Shown here: in pieces, positions 28,701 through 35,926 of the stretch | Numbering within the stretch: position 1 is the first letter of the stretch | Layout: each line of letters opens with the position of its first letter | NCBI RefSeq assembly: GCF_004364345.1 | Contig: NZ_SOCA01000007.1 | Span: 124,001 to 188,000 of the forward strand | DNA: 64,000 nucleotides | From: Prosthecobacter fusiformis | GTDB taxonomy: Bacteria; Verrucomicrobiota; Verrucomicrobiia; Verrucomicrobiales; Verrucomicrobiaceae | Direction: 5' to 3' | Notes under the pieces: model-generated | The model's database searches: none | The model's input: only the letters and a program-made list of their open reading frames with translations | Told to the model about the DNA's origin: nothing | Program-made: the position numbers and the translations under genes

Positions 28701-30623
28701 GAAGTGCTTAAGTTTGCAGTCGGCCAGAGCCATGCCTCCATCAGTGTTTCCATCATTGATGACTCGACGCTGGATGACGGTGAAACCGTCATCTTGACCC
28801 TGGGTGAACCCACAGATGAATCCGTGACCGTCGGTGACGGCGTTCATACGCTGTCCATTCGGGACAATGAGTCCATTCCGGCTTTCGTCAGCGCTCCAGG
28901 TCCCCGGCTTGTACCTCTCGGCAGTCGTGTTGTATTTGATGGCACAGTGACTGGCTCTTCCACCGTGGCTTATCAATGGCTCAAAACGAACAAGAACATT
29001 TCCAAAGCCACCCTCCCCACCTATACCCTGGCCAGTGCCAAACTGACCGACGCTGGCAGCTTTGAGATCCGTGCGGTCACGCCTCAGACTCCTTTAACTT
29101 CATCGTTTAATTTCGGTGTGGTGGATACCGCCGGGCGCACGGTTTTGCAGGCCGCAGGGACTGCCGTCCGCGCCAAGGTCCTCGCCGCAGGCACTGGCCT
29201 GACTTTCCAATGGTATAAAGGTAACGATCCCGTCCAGACCGGGGATACGCTCACCTTTGCATCCGCTACCGTGAATGATTCTGGAGACTATACCTGTGTG
29301 GTGTCCATGCCGGGGGCAACTCCCGTCACTACCGGAATTATTCGCGTTCATATTTACAATTCAGCCGTGACCATCCCCGCCATGCTCGTCGGCAATTACG
29401 TCGGTGTGGTGCCTGCCAATGAAGCCGCAGGTGCACCTCTCGGCGGCCGTTTGAATGTCACTGTCACCACCAAGGGTAGCTATACCGCTAAATTGATCCT
29501 GGGCACCACCACCCTCAGCGGCAGCGGCACCTTGTTCATCACCGGTGATGCCACCGCCGCGCAGGGCCAGTCCACCGCCGTCTTCCCCCGCAGCGGACTC
29601 GCCAGTATCACTGTTCGCTTCACTCTCAGCGGTAATGCCACCACGCCTCCCACCTTTCAGCTTGTGGGGACGCTCATTGATCCCGCCACCAATGGAACGG
29701 TCAACATCAATGGCTATCGCAATCCTTGGGTGGCTAAGCCAAAAGTGGGCAGCACCGACCTAGCTGCCACCGTTTACGAAGGCAGCTATACTTATGGCCT
29801 GGAACTGCCCGAAGATAAGCTGACCCTCATCAATATCCCGCAGGGTAATGGCTTCGGCTCACTCACCGTCACCACCGCAGGTATCGCCACCTATGCCGGG
29901 CGCACTGCAGACGGAGGTAAATTCACCGTCGCCACTATTGTCGGTCCCGGTGGTGAACTGCCATTCTATTCCGCCTTTACCCTCACCCAGGGTTACCTCC
30001 TCGGCGTCCCTGTTATCACTCCCACAACGATTACGGTGACGAATGATAGCAACGGCCTGGGCGGTACCCTCGCCTGGATGAAACGTCCTGCCGATGTGAA
30101 GTCCAAGGAGCTTGCCTACCGCGAAGGATTTGAAGAATTCAATCTCGACGTCGTCGGTGGCAAATGGCAGCCGCCAGGCAGTGGCGAAGTCATCGCTGGT
30201 CTTGGTGGCGATGACGGCAGCGCCAACGTGGATGGCAATACCGAGCTCATCTTCAGTGATGGCGGAGTGAATGAAGCGGGATTGGATTCCTTCATCTTCA
30301 GCATTCTAAACCTCAAGACGACGGGCACGACGCAGACGGTGAAAATCGTCAAGAACGATCCCAACTACCCGAATCCAAACACCGTCACCTTCAAGCTGAT
30401 CGCCAAGCCCGTAGGCCACTTCTCCGGCACCTTCATCATACCCCATGCGACGAAGACCCTGGTCCGCACCGCCGCCTTCCAGGGCACCTTCATCCGCCTG
30501 ACGGACGGCACCTTCACCAGTGGTGGCTTCTTTCTCCTCGCCCAGCTTCCTCAGCCAGGGCAGACCGTGAAGACCTCCCCGCAACTCAGCGGCTACGTCG
30601 GTATCGGCAAGCCAAAGCAGTAA
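25791..30623 (+). CDS. Giant secreted multidomain protein: cadherin-like, Kelch, Calx-beta and Ig-like domains
   Basis: About 1610 residues, start ATG at 25791 (or 25797), signal peptide MKKLFSLLGSCLLLLGSSQAA. In order it has: a domain of unknown kind to about 200; two cadherin-like/VCBS-type repeats (about 205-295 with NGSYTYTANAMAEGEDTFSF, and 295-390); and a Kelch-type beta-propeller of about six 70-residue blades (about 395-815, each with G-A/G-R and NDLWKYD or similar). These are followed by an FN3-like segment (about 815-905), a Calx-beta domain (about 915-1020), and two Ig-like domains (about 1030-1190). The last 400 residues contain two units beginning VGNYVGVVP and YEGSYTYGLE. A role in adhesion or matrix binding is inferred from the architecture; there is no clear sorting signal at the C-terminus. 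Confidence 0.85.
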   Translation: MKMKKLFSLLGSCLLLLGSSQAATLNISNVNADLDGYYGVADASGTLMTPSAGSAIIGRIDGLTDVQVINKAAAGKIAELDAAFEPFGSAFSMANRADGAFDADPSHDTSADTNPGYGGSSIYVWFYKGSSRLLATEYLLVKLNAVFPTDTGVPAAPIDVSVTPEGVATVVAGVFGVATHDYQEGSGPLGLYQMISTSTSINVAPIAHDGDLAAYSGYPKSGTLSAEDENTGDTLTFSQTGADPLLGTVSIQPNGSYTYTANAMAEGEDTFSFIANDGTADSNVATVTVTITVPPPNQVPVAYSEVYSGKVGSLITGQVFASDDDDDDELTYSVVQQPASGILLSFSPSSGQFQYRANPGFAGVDSFTFKVNDGWVDSEVATIQIIMQDPIPSWVWIDGDNAVKKPGIYTGEPAVLKPGARTDATTVDAGNGISYHFGGQGYAETTKVGALNDLWKYDSKTGLWTWLSGSKAVNSPGVYEAVGDVSPSPGGRSGSLMWLDDQNNLWVFGGASTTALRFNDLWKYNIDTNVWTFISGGQLPNAKGSYVEAGLPDAENTPGARTLAAGWRDASGRLFVFGGIGWSVTGTKAGLLNDLWVFDPATEQWTWLNGGTGIDAIGVYGVLENASSGQTPGGRQAATTWVGDSGNLYLFGGNGRGNTTKAGNLNDLWEYSFLSNEWKWVSGSQAVNAVGVYGEQGVAAVGNVPGARAGAAGWVAADGAFFLFGGQGSGYFNDVWRFDPEEPEWIWVKGPRTANGVAFYGDLNQPSPSATPGARRGSSAFTDATGNLLLFAGANGANSNNDVWSLDIPNFPVVNLLAVSDITSDSATVDVEINPNGYATSARLMLIKLTNGEDEETIDLGDLGDGSSFLPLSEQLTGLEEGSRYAVIVQAESVMGRGQSIVRLFTTLGTPPPVVANFSDSESEPDEGTGTVNVEVSLTTPATAPFTLPFTVSGTASKGTTGDFVISPVSEVLKFAVGQSHASISVSIIDDSTLDDGETVILTLGEPTDESVTVGDGVHTLSIRDNESIPAFVSAPGPRLVPLGSRVVFDGTVTGSSTVAYQWLKTNKNISKATLPTYTLASAKLTDAGSFEIRAVTPQTPLTSSFNFGVVDTAGRTVLQAAGTAVRAKVLAAGTGLTFQWYKGNDPVQTGDTLTFASATVNDSGDYTCVVSMPGATPVTTGIIRVHIYNSAVTIPAMLVGNYVGVVPANEAAGAPLGGRLNVTVTTKGSYTAKLILGTTTLSGSGTLFITGDATAAQGQSTAVFPRSGLASITVRFTLSGNATTPPTFQLVGTLIDPATNGTVNINGYRNPWVAKPKVGSTDLAATVYEGSYTYGLELPEDKLTLINIPQGNGFGSLTVTTAGIATYAGRTADGGKFTVATIVGPGGELPFYSAFTLTQGYLLGVPVITPTTITVTNDSNGLGGTLAWMKRPADVKSKELAYREGFEEFNLDVVGGKWQPPGSGEVIAGLGGDDGSANVDGNTELIFSDGGVNEAGLDSFIFSILNLKTTGTTQTVKIVKNDPNYPNPNTVTFKLIAKPVGHFSGTFIIPHATKTLVRTAAFQGTFIRLTDGTFTSGGFFLLAQLPQPGQTVKTSPQLSGYVGIGKPKQ

Positions 30624-30637
30624 ACGCATCTTACTCC

Positions 30638-30690
30638 GCTTCATTGAACTTCCCTCTCCCCACGCGGGAGAGGTGATGGGCAGTGAAGCT
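30638..30690. terminator. Hairpin between convergent genes
   Basis: A perfect 8-bp inner stem CCTCTCCC/GGGAGAGG (30653-30660 with 30666-30673, loop CACGC). It sits inside an outer near-perfect inverted repeat (GCTTCATTG with CAGTGAAGC, 8 of 9). It follows the giant gene by 15 bases and faces holB from the other side. Confidence 0.65.
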
Positions 30691-30747
30691 CAGAGCTTTA
30701 GCCTGCCCAAATGCGGCCCTGTTTCCCCTTCGATACGCCGAGACGTC

Positions 30748-31743
30748 TCAACGTCCGAAGGCTTGGATAAACCCCACTTCCAGGGCCAGTCCCTCATTCA
30801 CATTCGTGTGCAGGTGGGATTCCAGCTTGCGGAGGGTACGCAGGCGTTTGGTCGTCTCCCCCGGTTCCCAGCGCTGGGCTAGTGCAGCCGTCGCCTTGGC
30901 GTATTCCGGCAGGTCCAGATGCTCCGCCCCCACCTGCTGGCGGGCTACATCCCCCATCCAGGCCAGCAACAGATCCATCAGCCCATCGCGTTGTTGTAGA
31001 TAGGTCGCCTCGATCTGGGCCGTCACCTGCTCCTCCCGCTGTTTCAGCCAAGTGCCATCCGTCGTTTGTTTATAGTGGTCCTGCTCCTTCTCGAAATCGT
31101 CTTCCTGCTCCTCCTTGATGTCCCCATGCAGGTCCTCCAGGATGCCTTGAAAATCCGCCTTTAGGCCCAGTGCGGCAGAGATGCTCCCGCCTTGTCCACT
31201 CGTCAGTTTCTCCAGCACCGCCAGCAGCTTTTGCTCATGCTCTGTAAACTTCCTTGCTCCGCCAGGAGGCAGCAGGGAAATCTCAATGACCCGTGAGCGG
31301 ATCGTCGGCAGGAGCTGGCCGGGCTGGGAGGTTAGCAGCAAAAGCAGCGTGCGCGGTGGTGGCTCCTCCAGGGTCTTCAGGAAGGCGTTTTGGGCCTGCT
31401 CATTCATCCGCTCCGCATCCACGATGACCCCCAGCTTATACCCGCCAGGGCCTGTGGTGCGGTGGATCATGCGCTCCAGGTATCGAATCGTGCCCACATC
31501 ATCCGCATCATCCCCCACCTTGATTCGGCGGGATTTGCTCTGCGGGCGCAGAATGATGGCCCCTTCCTGGGACCAGGCATCCAGGTTGTCATGCTGCGCC
31601 GCCGTGACCAGGCTCATCACCTGGGCGGCGAATCCCTCGCAGTCTGTGCCCCGCTGGCCGGTGATCAGATACGCATGGGCCAGCCTGCCCAGCTTCTGGG
31701 CGCGGGTGATCAGGGACAGGGCGTGGTCGGCTTTAAACGGCAT
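30748..31743 (-). CDS. holB: DNA polymerase III subunit delta-prime
   Basis: Clamp-loader subunit of 331 residues. Family marks are LGRLAHAYLITGQRG at the start, the YKLGVIVDAERMNEQAQNAFLKTLEEPP block and LLLLTSQPGQLLPTIRSRV, all of the AAA+ clamp-loader fold. The P-loop is degenerate (GQRGTDCEG lacks GK[ST]), as is usual for delta-prime, which does not hydrolyse ATP. It overlaps tmk by 11 bases and is read behind it, a common tmk-holB order. Confidence 0.93.
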   Translation of the reverse strand: MPFKADHALSLITRAQKLGRLAHAYLITGQRGTDCEGFAAQVMSLVTAAQHDNLDAWSQEGAIILRPQSKSRRIKVGDDADDVGTIRYLERMIHRTTGPGGYKLGVIVDAERMNEQAQNAFLKTLEEPPPRTLLLLLTSQPGQLLPTIRSRVIEISLLPPGGARKFTEHEQKLLAVLEKLTSGQGGSISAALGLKADFQGILEDLHGDIKEEQEDDFEKEQDHYKQTTDGTWLKQREEQVTAQIEATYLQQRDGLMDLLLAWMGDVARQQVGAEHLDLPEYAKATAALAQRWEPGETTKRLRTLRKLESHLHTNVNEGLALEVGFIQAFGR

Positions 31744-32392
31744 GGCGGCGGGCTTGGATCAGCGTCCAGATTTCAGCGTGAATGGTCTCAGGGGGGCGGT
31801 CAGCATCCACCAGGGTCAGCCGCTGCGGCTCAGCCTCGGCGAGCTGGCGGTAACCCTGGCGCACTTTTTCGAAAAAGGCCAGCGGCTGGCTTTCCATCCG
31901 GTCCAGTTCCCGGCCCGTGGCGTGGATGCGCTGGTGCGCCGTCGCCGGGTCCATGTCCAGCACCAGCGTCAGCTCCGGCAGCGTGCCGCCGGTGGCAAAG
32001 GCATTGATGGCCCGCACGCTCTCCAGCGGCAGCCCCCGGGCCATGCCCTGGTAAACCGTGGTCGAGTCCAGAAACCGGTCCAGGATCACAAAAGCCCCCT
32101 CCTCCAGCAGTGGCCGGATTTTTTCCCTGACGATCTGCGCCCGGCTCGCCGCAAAGAGCAGCAACTCAGCCTCCGGCGTCATGCCTTCCCCCGCCTTGGC
32201 ATGCTGCAGCAGGTGGCGGATTTCCTCGCCCACCTGGGTGCCTCCAGGCTCCCTCAGCACCTCAACACTGCACCCGCCCGCCTCCAGCCGGGCCTTCAGC
32301 AGGCGGATCTGCGTGGACTTCCCACAACCTTCGGATCCCTCAAAGGAGAGGAAGAAACCAGGCAGGGGAAACTGGGGGGCGGCATTCGTCAT
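31733..32392 (-). CDS. tmk: Thymidylate kinase
   Basis: Enzyme of 219 residues phosphorylating dTMP to dTDP. The P-loop is FEGSEGCGKSTQ near residue 18, followed by the LREPGGTQVGEEIR block (DRX-like REPGG) and the VILDRFLDSTTVYQG motif; the lid region has RELDRMES. It is followed by holB (11-base overlap). Confidence 0.95.
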   Translation of the reverse strand: MTNAAPQFPLPGFFLSFEGSEGCGKSTQIRLLKARLEAGGCSVEVLREPGGTQVGEEIRHLLQHAKAGEGMTPEAELLLFAASRAQIVREKIRPLLEEGAFVILDRFLDSTTVYQGMARGLPLESVRAINAFATGGTLPELTLVLDMDPATAHQRIHATGRELDRMESQPLAFFEKVRQGYRQLAEAEPQRLTLVDADRPPETIHAEIWTLIQARRHAV

Positions 32393-32485
32393 TTCGGATT
32401 CTCATTTCCTAGCGTGAGCCAGCAGGAAGTCGAACAAAAGCATTTTTGGTTTTCGATTTGTGACGTATCTTTCCTGCCCCCCTCG

Positions 32486-32908
32486 ATGACTTCCACCACC
32501 CCCTATCAATTTGGTCCCCGTGACTCCAAACAGGCCATTGAAGAAGGCCTCGTCTTTGCACCCAAATTTGATGAGCATGGCCTCATCGCCGCCATGGCCG
32601 TGGATGCCCATACCGATGAAGCCCTGATGCTGGCCTACATGAACGAGGAATCCCTGCGCATGACGCTGGAGCTCGGTCAGGCCGTGTATTGGAGCCGCAG
32701 CCGCAAGCAGCTTTGGCATAAAGGTGCCACCAGTGGCGAATTCCAGGAAGTCGTCGATATCCGCACGGATTGCGACCAGGACGCCATCGTCCTCCGCGTC
32801 ATCCAGCACGGCGGCGGCTGCTGCCACACCAAGCGTAACAACTGCTTCTATCGCAAACTCGTCGCCCCTAAAACCGGTGGCCTCGTGAAACTGGCCCTGG
32901 TGGAGTAA
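32486..32908 (+). CDS. hisI: Phosphoribosyl-AMP cyclohydrolase
   Basis: Histidine biosynthesis enzyme opening the purine ring of PR-AMP. It has 140 residues, the monofunctional HisI form without HisE. Motifs: AYMNEESLRMTLELGQAVYWSRSRKQLWHKG, and the zinc-site segment DCDQD...GGGCCHTKRNNCFY. The ATG at 32486 is chosen because it begins MTSTTPYQFG directly before the conserved domain. It stands apart from other his genes and diverges from tmk. Confidence 0.93.
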   Translation: MTSTTPYQFGPRDSKQAIEEGLVFAPKFDEHGLIAAMAVDAHTDEALMLAYMNEESLRMTLELGQAVYWSRSRKQLWHKGATSGEFQEVVDIRTDCDQDAIVLRVIQHGGGCCHTKRNNCFYRKLVAPKTGGLVKLALVE

Positions 32909-32939
32909 CCGGCGGATGGCCGGTAGAGGCTGCCTTTTT
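32908..32939 (+). terminator. Possible terminator after hisI
   Basis: ACCGGC and GCCGGT (32908-32913 with 32919-32924) form a 6-bp stem, followed after ten bases by a T run at 32935-32939. The spacing to the T run is long, so this is tentative. Confidence 0.4.
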
Positions 32940-33148
32940 GCGGACGGTGACTGAGGTAGAAGCCAGCTCAAATCTGCCGAAAATGAATGAATGGGGTGGT
33001 CAATGTCCATGCTCTGCTCCCTGGATGGCATCGTTCGAGTCAAAAAAGGTGGAGATTTTATTCTGGACCTCTCCTTGACGGTGGGTGACGAGTTTCTATG
33101 ATGACGTGCCCAAGTTTTTGGGCATCCAGATTTACGCCCCTCCATATC

Positions 33149-34054
33149 ATGGCCATCCTCGTTGACACAAACACTCGCATTCTCGTCCAAGGCATCACCG
33201 GGGACTTTGGTTCCCGTCACGCCCGGGCTTCTCTCGATTACGGCACTCAGCTGGTGGCCGGTGTGACCCCTGGAAAAGGTGGCCAGTCGTTTGACCACGG
33301 CAGCTACAAGGTGCCTGTGTTTGACACCGTCTCCGAAGCCGCGAAGGAAACAGGCGCGACCGTCAGCGTCATCTTCGTTCCACCTCCCTTCGCTGCGGAT
33401 GCCATCCTGGAAGGCGTGGACGCTGGCCTGGACCTTGTCGTCGCCATCACCGAAGGCATTCCGGTCAATGACATGATCCGTGTGAAGTCCGCCATGAAAG
33501 GCAGCAAGACCCGCCTCATCGGTCCAAACTGCCCCGGCCTGGTCACTCCCGGCCTGGGTGAAAAATCCCACGGTGGCTGCCGCATCGGCATCGCCCCGGG
33601 TTACATCCACAAGCGCGGCAGCGTCGGCGTGGTCAGCCGCTCCGGCACCCTCACGTATGAAGCCGTCTGGCAGCTCACCACCCGTGGTTATGGCCAGAGC
33701 ACTTGCGTCGGCATCGGCGGGGACCCGGTCAATGGTACCAACCACCTGGACATCCTGAAGATGTTCAATGAAGATCCTGAGACCGAAGCCATCATCATGA
33801 TTGGCGAAATCGGCGGCAATGCCGAAGTGGAAGCCGGTCTCTGGGCCAAGGACCACTGCAAGAAACCCATCGCTGCCTTCATCGCCGGTGCTACGGCTCC
33901 TCCAGGACGCCGCATGGGCCACGCCGGTGCCATCATCGGCGGTGCCGATGACACCGCCGAAGCCAAGAAGCGCATCCTGGCCGAGTGCGGCATCTCCGTC
34001 GCCGATTCCCCTGCGGATATGGCCGCTGCCTTGCTGAAAGTCTGGGGCAAATAA
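33149..34054 (+). CDS. sucD: Succinyl-CoA ligase alpha subunit
   Basis: Subunit of 301 residues for the TCA-cycle step that couples succinyl-CoA to nucleotide triphosphate. Landmarks: [20 protein letters not shown] (CoA-binding Rossmann), [11 protein letters not shown], the [11 protein letters not shown] segment and the phosphohistidine in [13 protein letters not shown]. The ATG at 33149 starts [15 protein letters not shown]; the upstream in-frame leader is not conserved. The beta-subunit gene (sucC), usually adjacent, is not in the window. Confidence 0.96.
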   Translation: MAILVDTNTRILVQGITGDFGSRHARASLDYGTQLVAGVTPGKGGQSFDHGSYKVPVFDTVSEAAKETGATVSVIFVPPPFAADAILEGVDAGLDLVVAITEGIPVNDMIRVKSAMKGSKTRLIGPNCPGLVTPGLGEKSHGGCRIGIAPGYIHKRGSVGVVSRSGTLTYEAVWQLTTRGYGQSTCVGIGGDPVNGTNHLDILKMFNEDPETEAIIMIGEIGGNAEVEAGLWAKDHCKKPIAAFIAGATAPPGRRMGHAGAIIGGADDTAEAKKRILAECGISVADSPADMAAALLKVWGK

Positions 34055-34145
34055 GCCCTGGTGGTGAGTCCGTCTCATCGTGTCATTTCCGGCGCATCCT
34101 GTGAAAACAGGGTGCGCCTTTTTTCTGCCTGCCGCTTCTCCCAAT

Positions 34146-34589
34146 CCCCACCTCCTGGCGGAGGCGGCTACATGTGGCTGCCCGCACCAGCGGGTGGGAG
34201 GATGCTCTGGTGCTGTCGAGGTTCCCAAACCCCACCTCCTGGCGGAAGCGGCTACATGTGACTGCCCGCACCAGCGGGTGGGCGAATGCTCTAGTGCAGT
34301 CGTGGTTCCCAAACCCCACCTCCTGGCGGAGGCGGCTACATGTGGCTGCCCGCACCAGCGGGTGGGCGAATGCTCTGGTGCTGTCGAGGTTCCCAACCCC
34401 CACCTCCTGGCGGAGGCAGCTACATGTGGCTGCCCGCACCAGCGGGTGGGCGGATGCTCTGGTGCAGTCGAGGCTCCCAAACCCCACCTCCTGGCGGAGG
34501 CGGCTACATGTGGCTGCCCGCACCAGCGGGTGGGCGAATGCTCTGGTGCTGTCGAGGTTCCCAAACCCCACCTCCTGGCGGAGGCGGCA
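34146..34589. repeat. Tandem array of 84-bp units (structured repeat family 1, locus A)
   Basis: Five complete 84-bp units and a partial sixth start at 34146, 34230, 34314, 34398, 34482 and 34566, differing by a few bases each. Each unit holds two small hairpins: CCTCC-TGGC-GGAGG and CCCGC-ACCA-GCGGG, then TGGTGC/AGTGCAG-type filler and TTCCCAAAC. As 84 is divisible by three and the units carry no stops, all frames look open, but no protein is likely. Related sequence lies at 55664-55860 and 58684-58718. Confidence 0.95.
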
Positions 34590-34833
34590 ACGGGATGTGT
34601 GGGGATGGGGTAGATTTTTGTTTTTTCCCCATCGGGGGATTTTGGGGTGTATGGAATTGAGGGTGAATGGTTTATGCATGGGGATCGGTTTCCCCATCGT
34701 TCCCCAAACCCTCCCCATGGGGAAATCTGGGGATGCCATCCCCGGCGCTGACCGGGCCTCGGTCTGGAGTCGTTGTCAGTAAAACAGGGCACGCGGCCAA
34801 TGTCGCCCCGCCTCCGTTTCCCCTGCAAGGACC

Positions 34834-34861
34834 TGGCACCCGGACTTGGGCTAAGTGGGGA
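34834..34861 (+). repeat. 28-bp dispersed motif, copy 1
   Basis: Matches 56841-56868 at 25 of 28 positions, with GACTTGGGCTAAGTGG identical. Both copies are noncoding and each lies within about 1.2 kb of a structured-repeat array of family 1. Confidence 0.7.
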
Positions 34862-34964
34862 ATTTTGTTTGGAGGCAACAATCCGGAAATTCCGGTGAGT
34901 TGGAATAAAGGTCTGGGCGGGGGAACGCGAGCCAACGCGATACGGGAAGCGGGTAGAAAGATGG

Positions 34965-34984
34965 GGGTAGAAAGATTTCTGGAT
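34965..34984 (+). repeat. 20-bp GGGTAGAAAGAT motif, copy 1
   Basis: Identical at 19 of 20 bases to 41511-41530 (GGGTAGAAAGATTT, then C or T, then TGGAT). A half copy (GGGTAGAAAGATGG) precedes it at 34951. Confidence 0.6.
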
Positions 34985-35082
34985 TTGGGATTGGTGTTGG
35001 TGGCAACGGTTCGGTATTTCCGAATGGTTCGGGATGGGGCGCGTGCGGCGGACGGGGATTGACGGGTTTCCTGGCTGCCTTT

Positions 35083-35538
35083 ATGATGATGGCTGTGAGC
35101 ACTCGACAAATCAGCCTGAGCGACTTCGCTGCGCATTGTCTGGATGAAATTGAATCCATCCAGGGAGGAGAGACTGTGATCGAGATCCTGAGCCAGGGGA
35201 AAGTCGTGGCAGTGCTGAATCCTGCTCCGCAGGAAACGCATGGAGGGAGTCTGGGCGATTGGATCGGATCAGGAGCGGGGACGGTCAGTGGAATGGACTG
35301 TCTGAATGAGCCAACATTTCAAGATGCCGATGAGTCTGGGCCTGATGACTTTTGGCATCCGCTGTCAGCGCAGGAGCAGGCCGGGCAACAGCAAACGCCG
35401 GTGGTGCATACCCCGGAGGAGCTGCTGGGGGATGGGACGGAGGAGGAATGGGCCGGTTTTGAAGAGGCCCTGGAGGTGTGGCGTTCTGACCAGATGATCC
35501 ATCCACTCATAGGCAGCCCGGTTTCTTTTGCTGCTTGA
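35083..35538 (+). CDS. Phd/YefM-like antitoxin (long form)
   Basis: Protein of about 151 residues (three tandem ATGs at 35083, 35086 and 35089 could start it). The first 45 residues have the Phd/YefM DNA-binding pattern: VSTRQISLSDFAAHCLDEIE, then VIEILSQGKVVAVLNPA. Phd antitoxins are usually 75-95 residues; here an acidic, Gln/Pro-rich linker separates the head from a C-terminal helix (EEEWAGFEEALEVWRSDQ) that would wrap the toxin. It overlaps the PIN toxin gene by 11 bases. Antitoxin role inferred from motif and pairing. Confidence 0.8.
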   Translation: MMMAVSTRQISLSDFAAHCLDEIESIQGGETVIEILSQGKVVAVLNPAPQETHGGSLGDWIGSGAGTVSGMDCLNEPTFQDADESGPDDFWHPLSAQEQAGQQQTPVVHTPEELLGDGTEEEWAGFEEALEVWRSDQMIHPLIGSPVSFAA

Positions 35539-35917
35539 TACGAACATCGTCAGCTACCTTTTCAAGAGGGACAGCCGGGCCGAGGCCTACCTGCCGCATT
35601 TTCAAGGTCAGCGGCTCCACCTGTCCTTTATGACCGTAGCGGAAATCTATCGCTGGCCGTTTGAGAGAAACTGGTCTGAGCCACGAAAGCAGGCCTTGGA
35701 GCTTTTCCTGCGCAGCCACTTCACCGTGCTTCGCTTTGACAACGACCTAGCCTGGACCTGGGCGGAACTTGTCGGCCAAAAGATGCGCGGCCAGCCCATG
35801 TCCGTGGCCGATTCTTGGATCGCCGCCACTGCTCTGCAACATCAGATGCCCTTGGTGACCCACAACGCCCGTCATTTTTTTGGAGTTCCGGGCCTCACGG
35901 TTATTACCGAGGCTTAA
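35528..35917 (+). CDS. VapC-like PIN-domain toxin
   Basis: RNase-type toxin of 129 residues. The PIN acidic residues are Asp4 (LLDTNIVSYLF), Glu39 (TVAEIYR) and Asp95 (SVADSWIAA), with Asn113 in THNARHF at the fourth position. The only available start is TTG at 35528: a stop lies 16 bases upstream in frame and no ATG precedes the LLDTN motif. The start overlaps the antitoxin stop, so translation is probably coupled. Confidence 0.9.
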   Translation: MLLDTNIVSYLFKRDSRAEAYLPHFQGQRLHLSFMTVAEIYRWPFERNWSEPRKQALELFLRSHFTVLRFDNDLAWTWAELVGQKMRGQPMSVADSWIAATALQHQMPLVTHNARHFFGVPGLTVITEA

Positions 35918-35926
35918 ATCCTCTGA

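Larger units (their letters stand above)
34590..35082. other. Intergenic region with G-run hairpins, no gene seen
   Basis: About 490 bases without a convincing gene. It begins with several palindromes built on GGGGA/TCCCC (for example ATGGGGA-TCGGTT-TCCCCAT at about 34677-34696, and GGGGAT-GCC-ATCCCC near 34730). It then holds two short sequences that recur elsewhere in the window (34834-34861 and 34965-34984). Confidence 0.6.

Noticed and set aside
31181-32485. Extension of hisI upstream in the same frame
   Set aside because: It runs antisense through holB and tmk; HisI proteins start near MTSTTPYQFG and need no such leader.
34146-34589. CRISPR array
   Set aside because: Units are contiguous and almost identical over their whole 84 bp with no variable spacers, and no cas gene is nearby.
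34080-34828. Long open frames through the 84-bp array on both strands
   Set aside because: The unit length is a multiple of three and free of stops, so several frames stay open by arithmetic; none has a start signal or conserved product.
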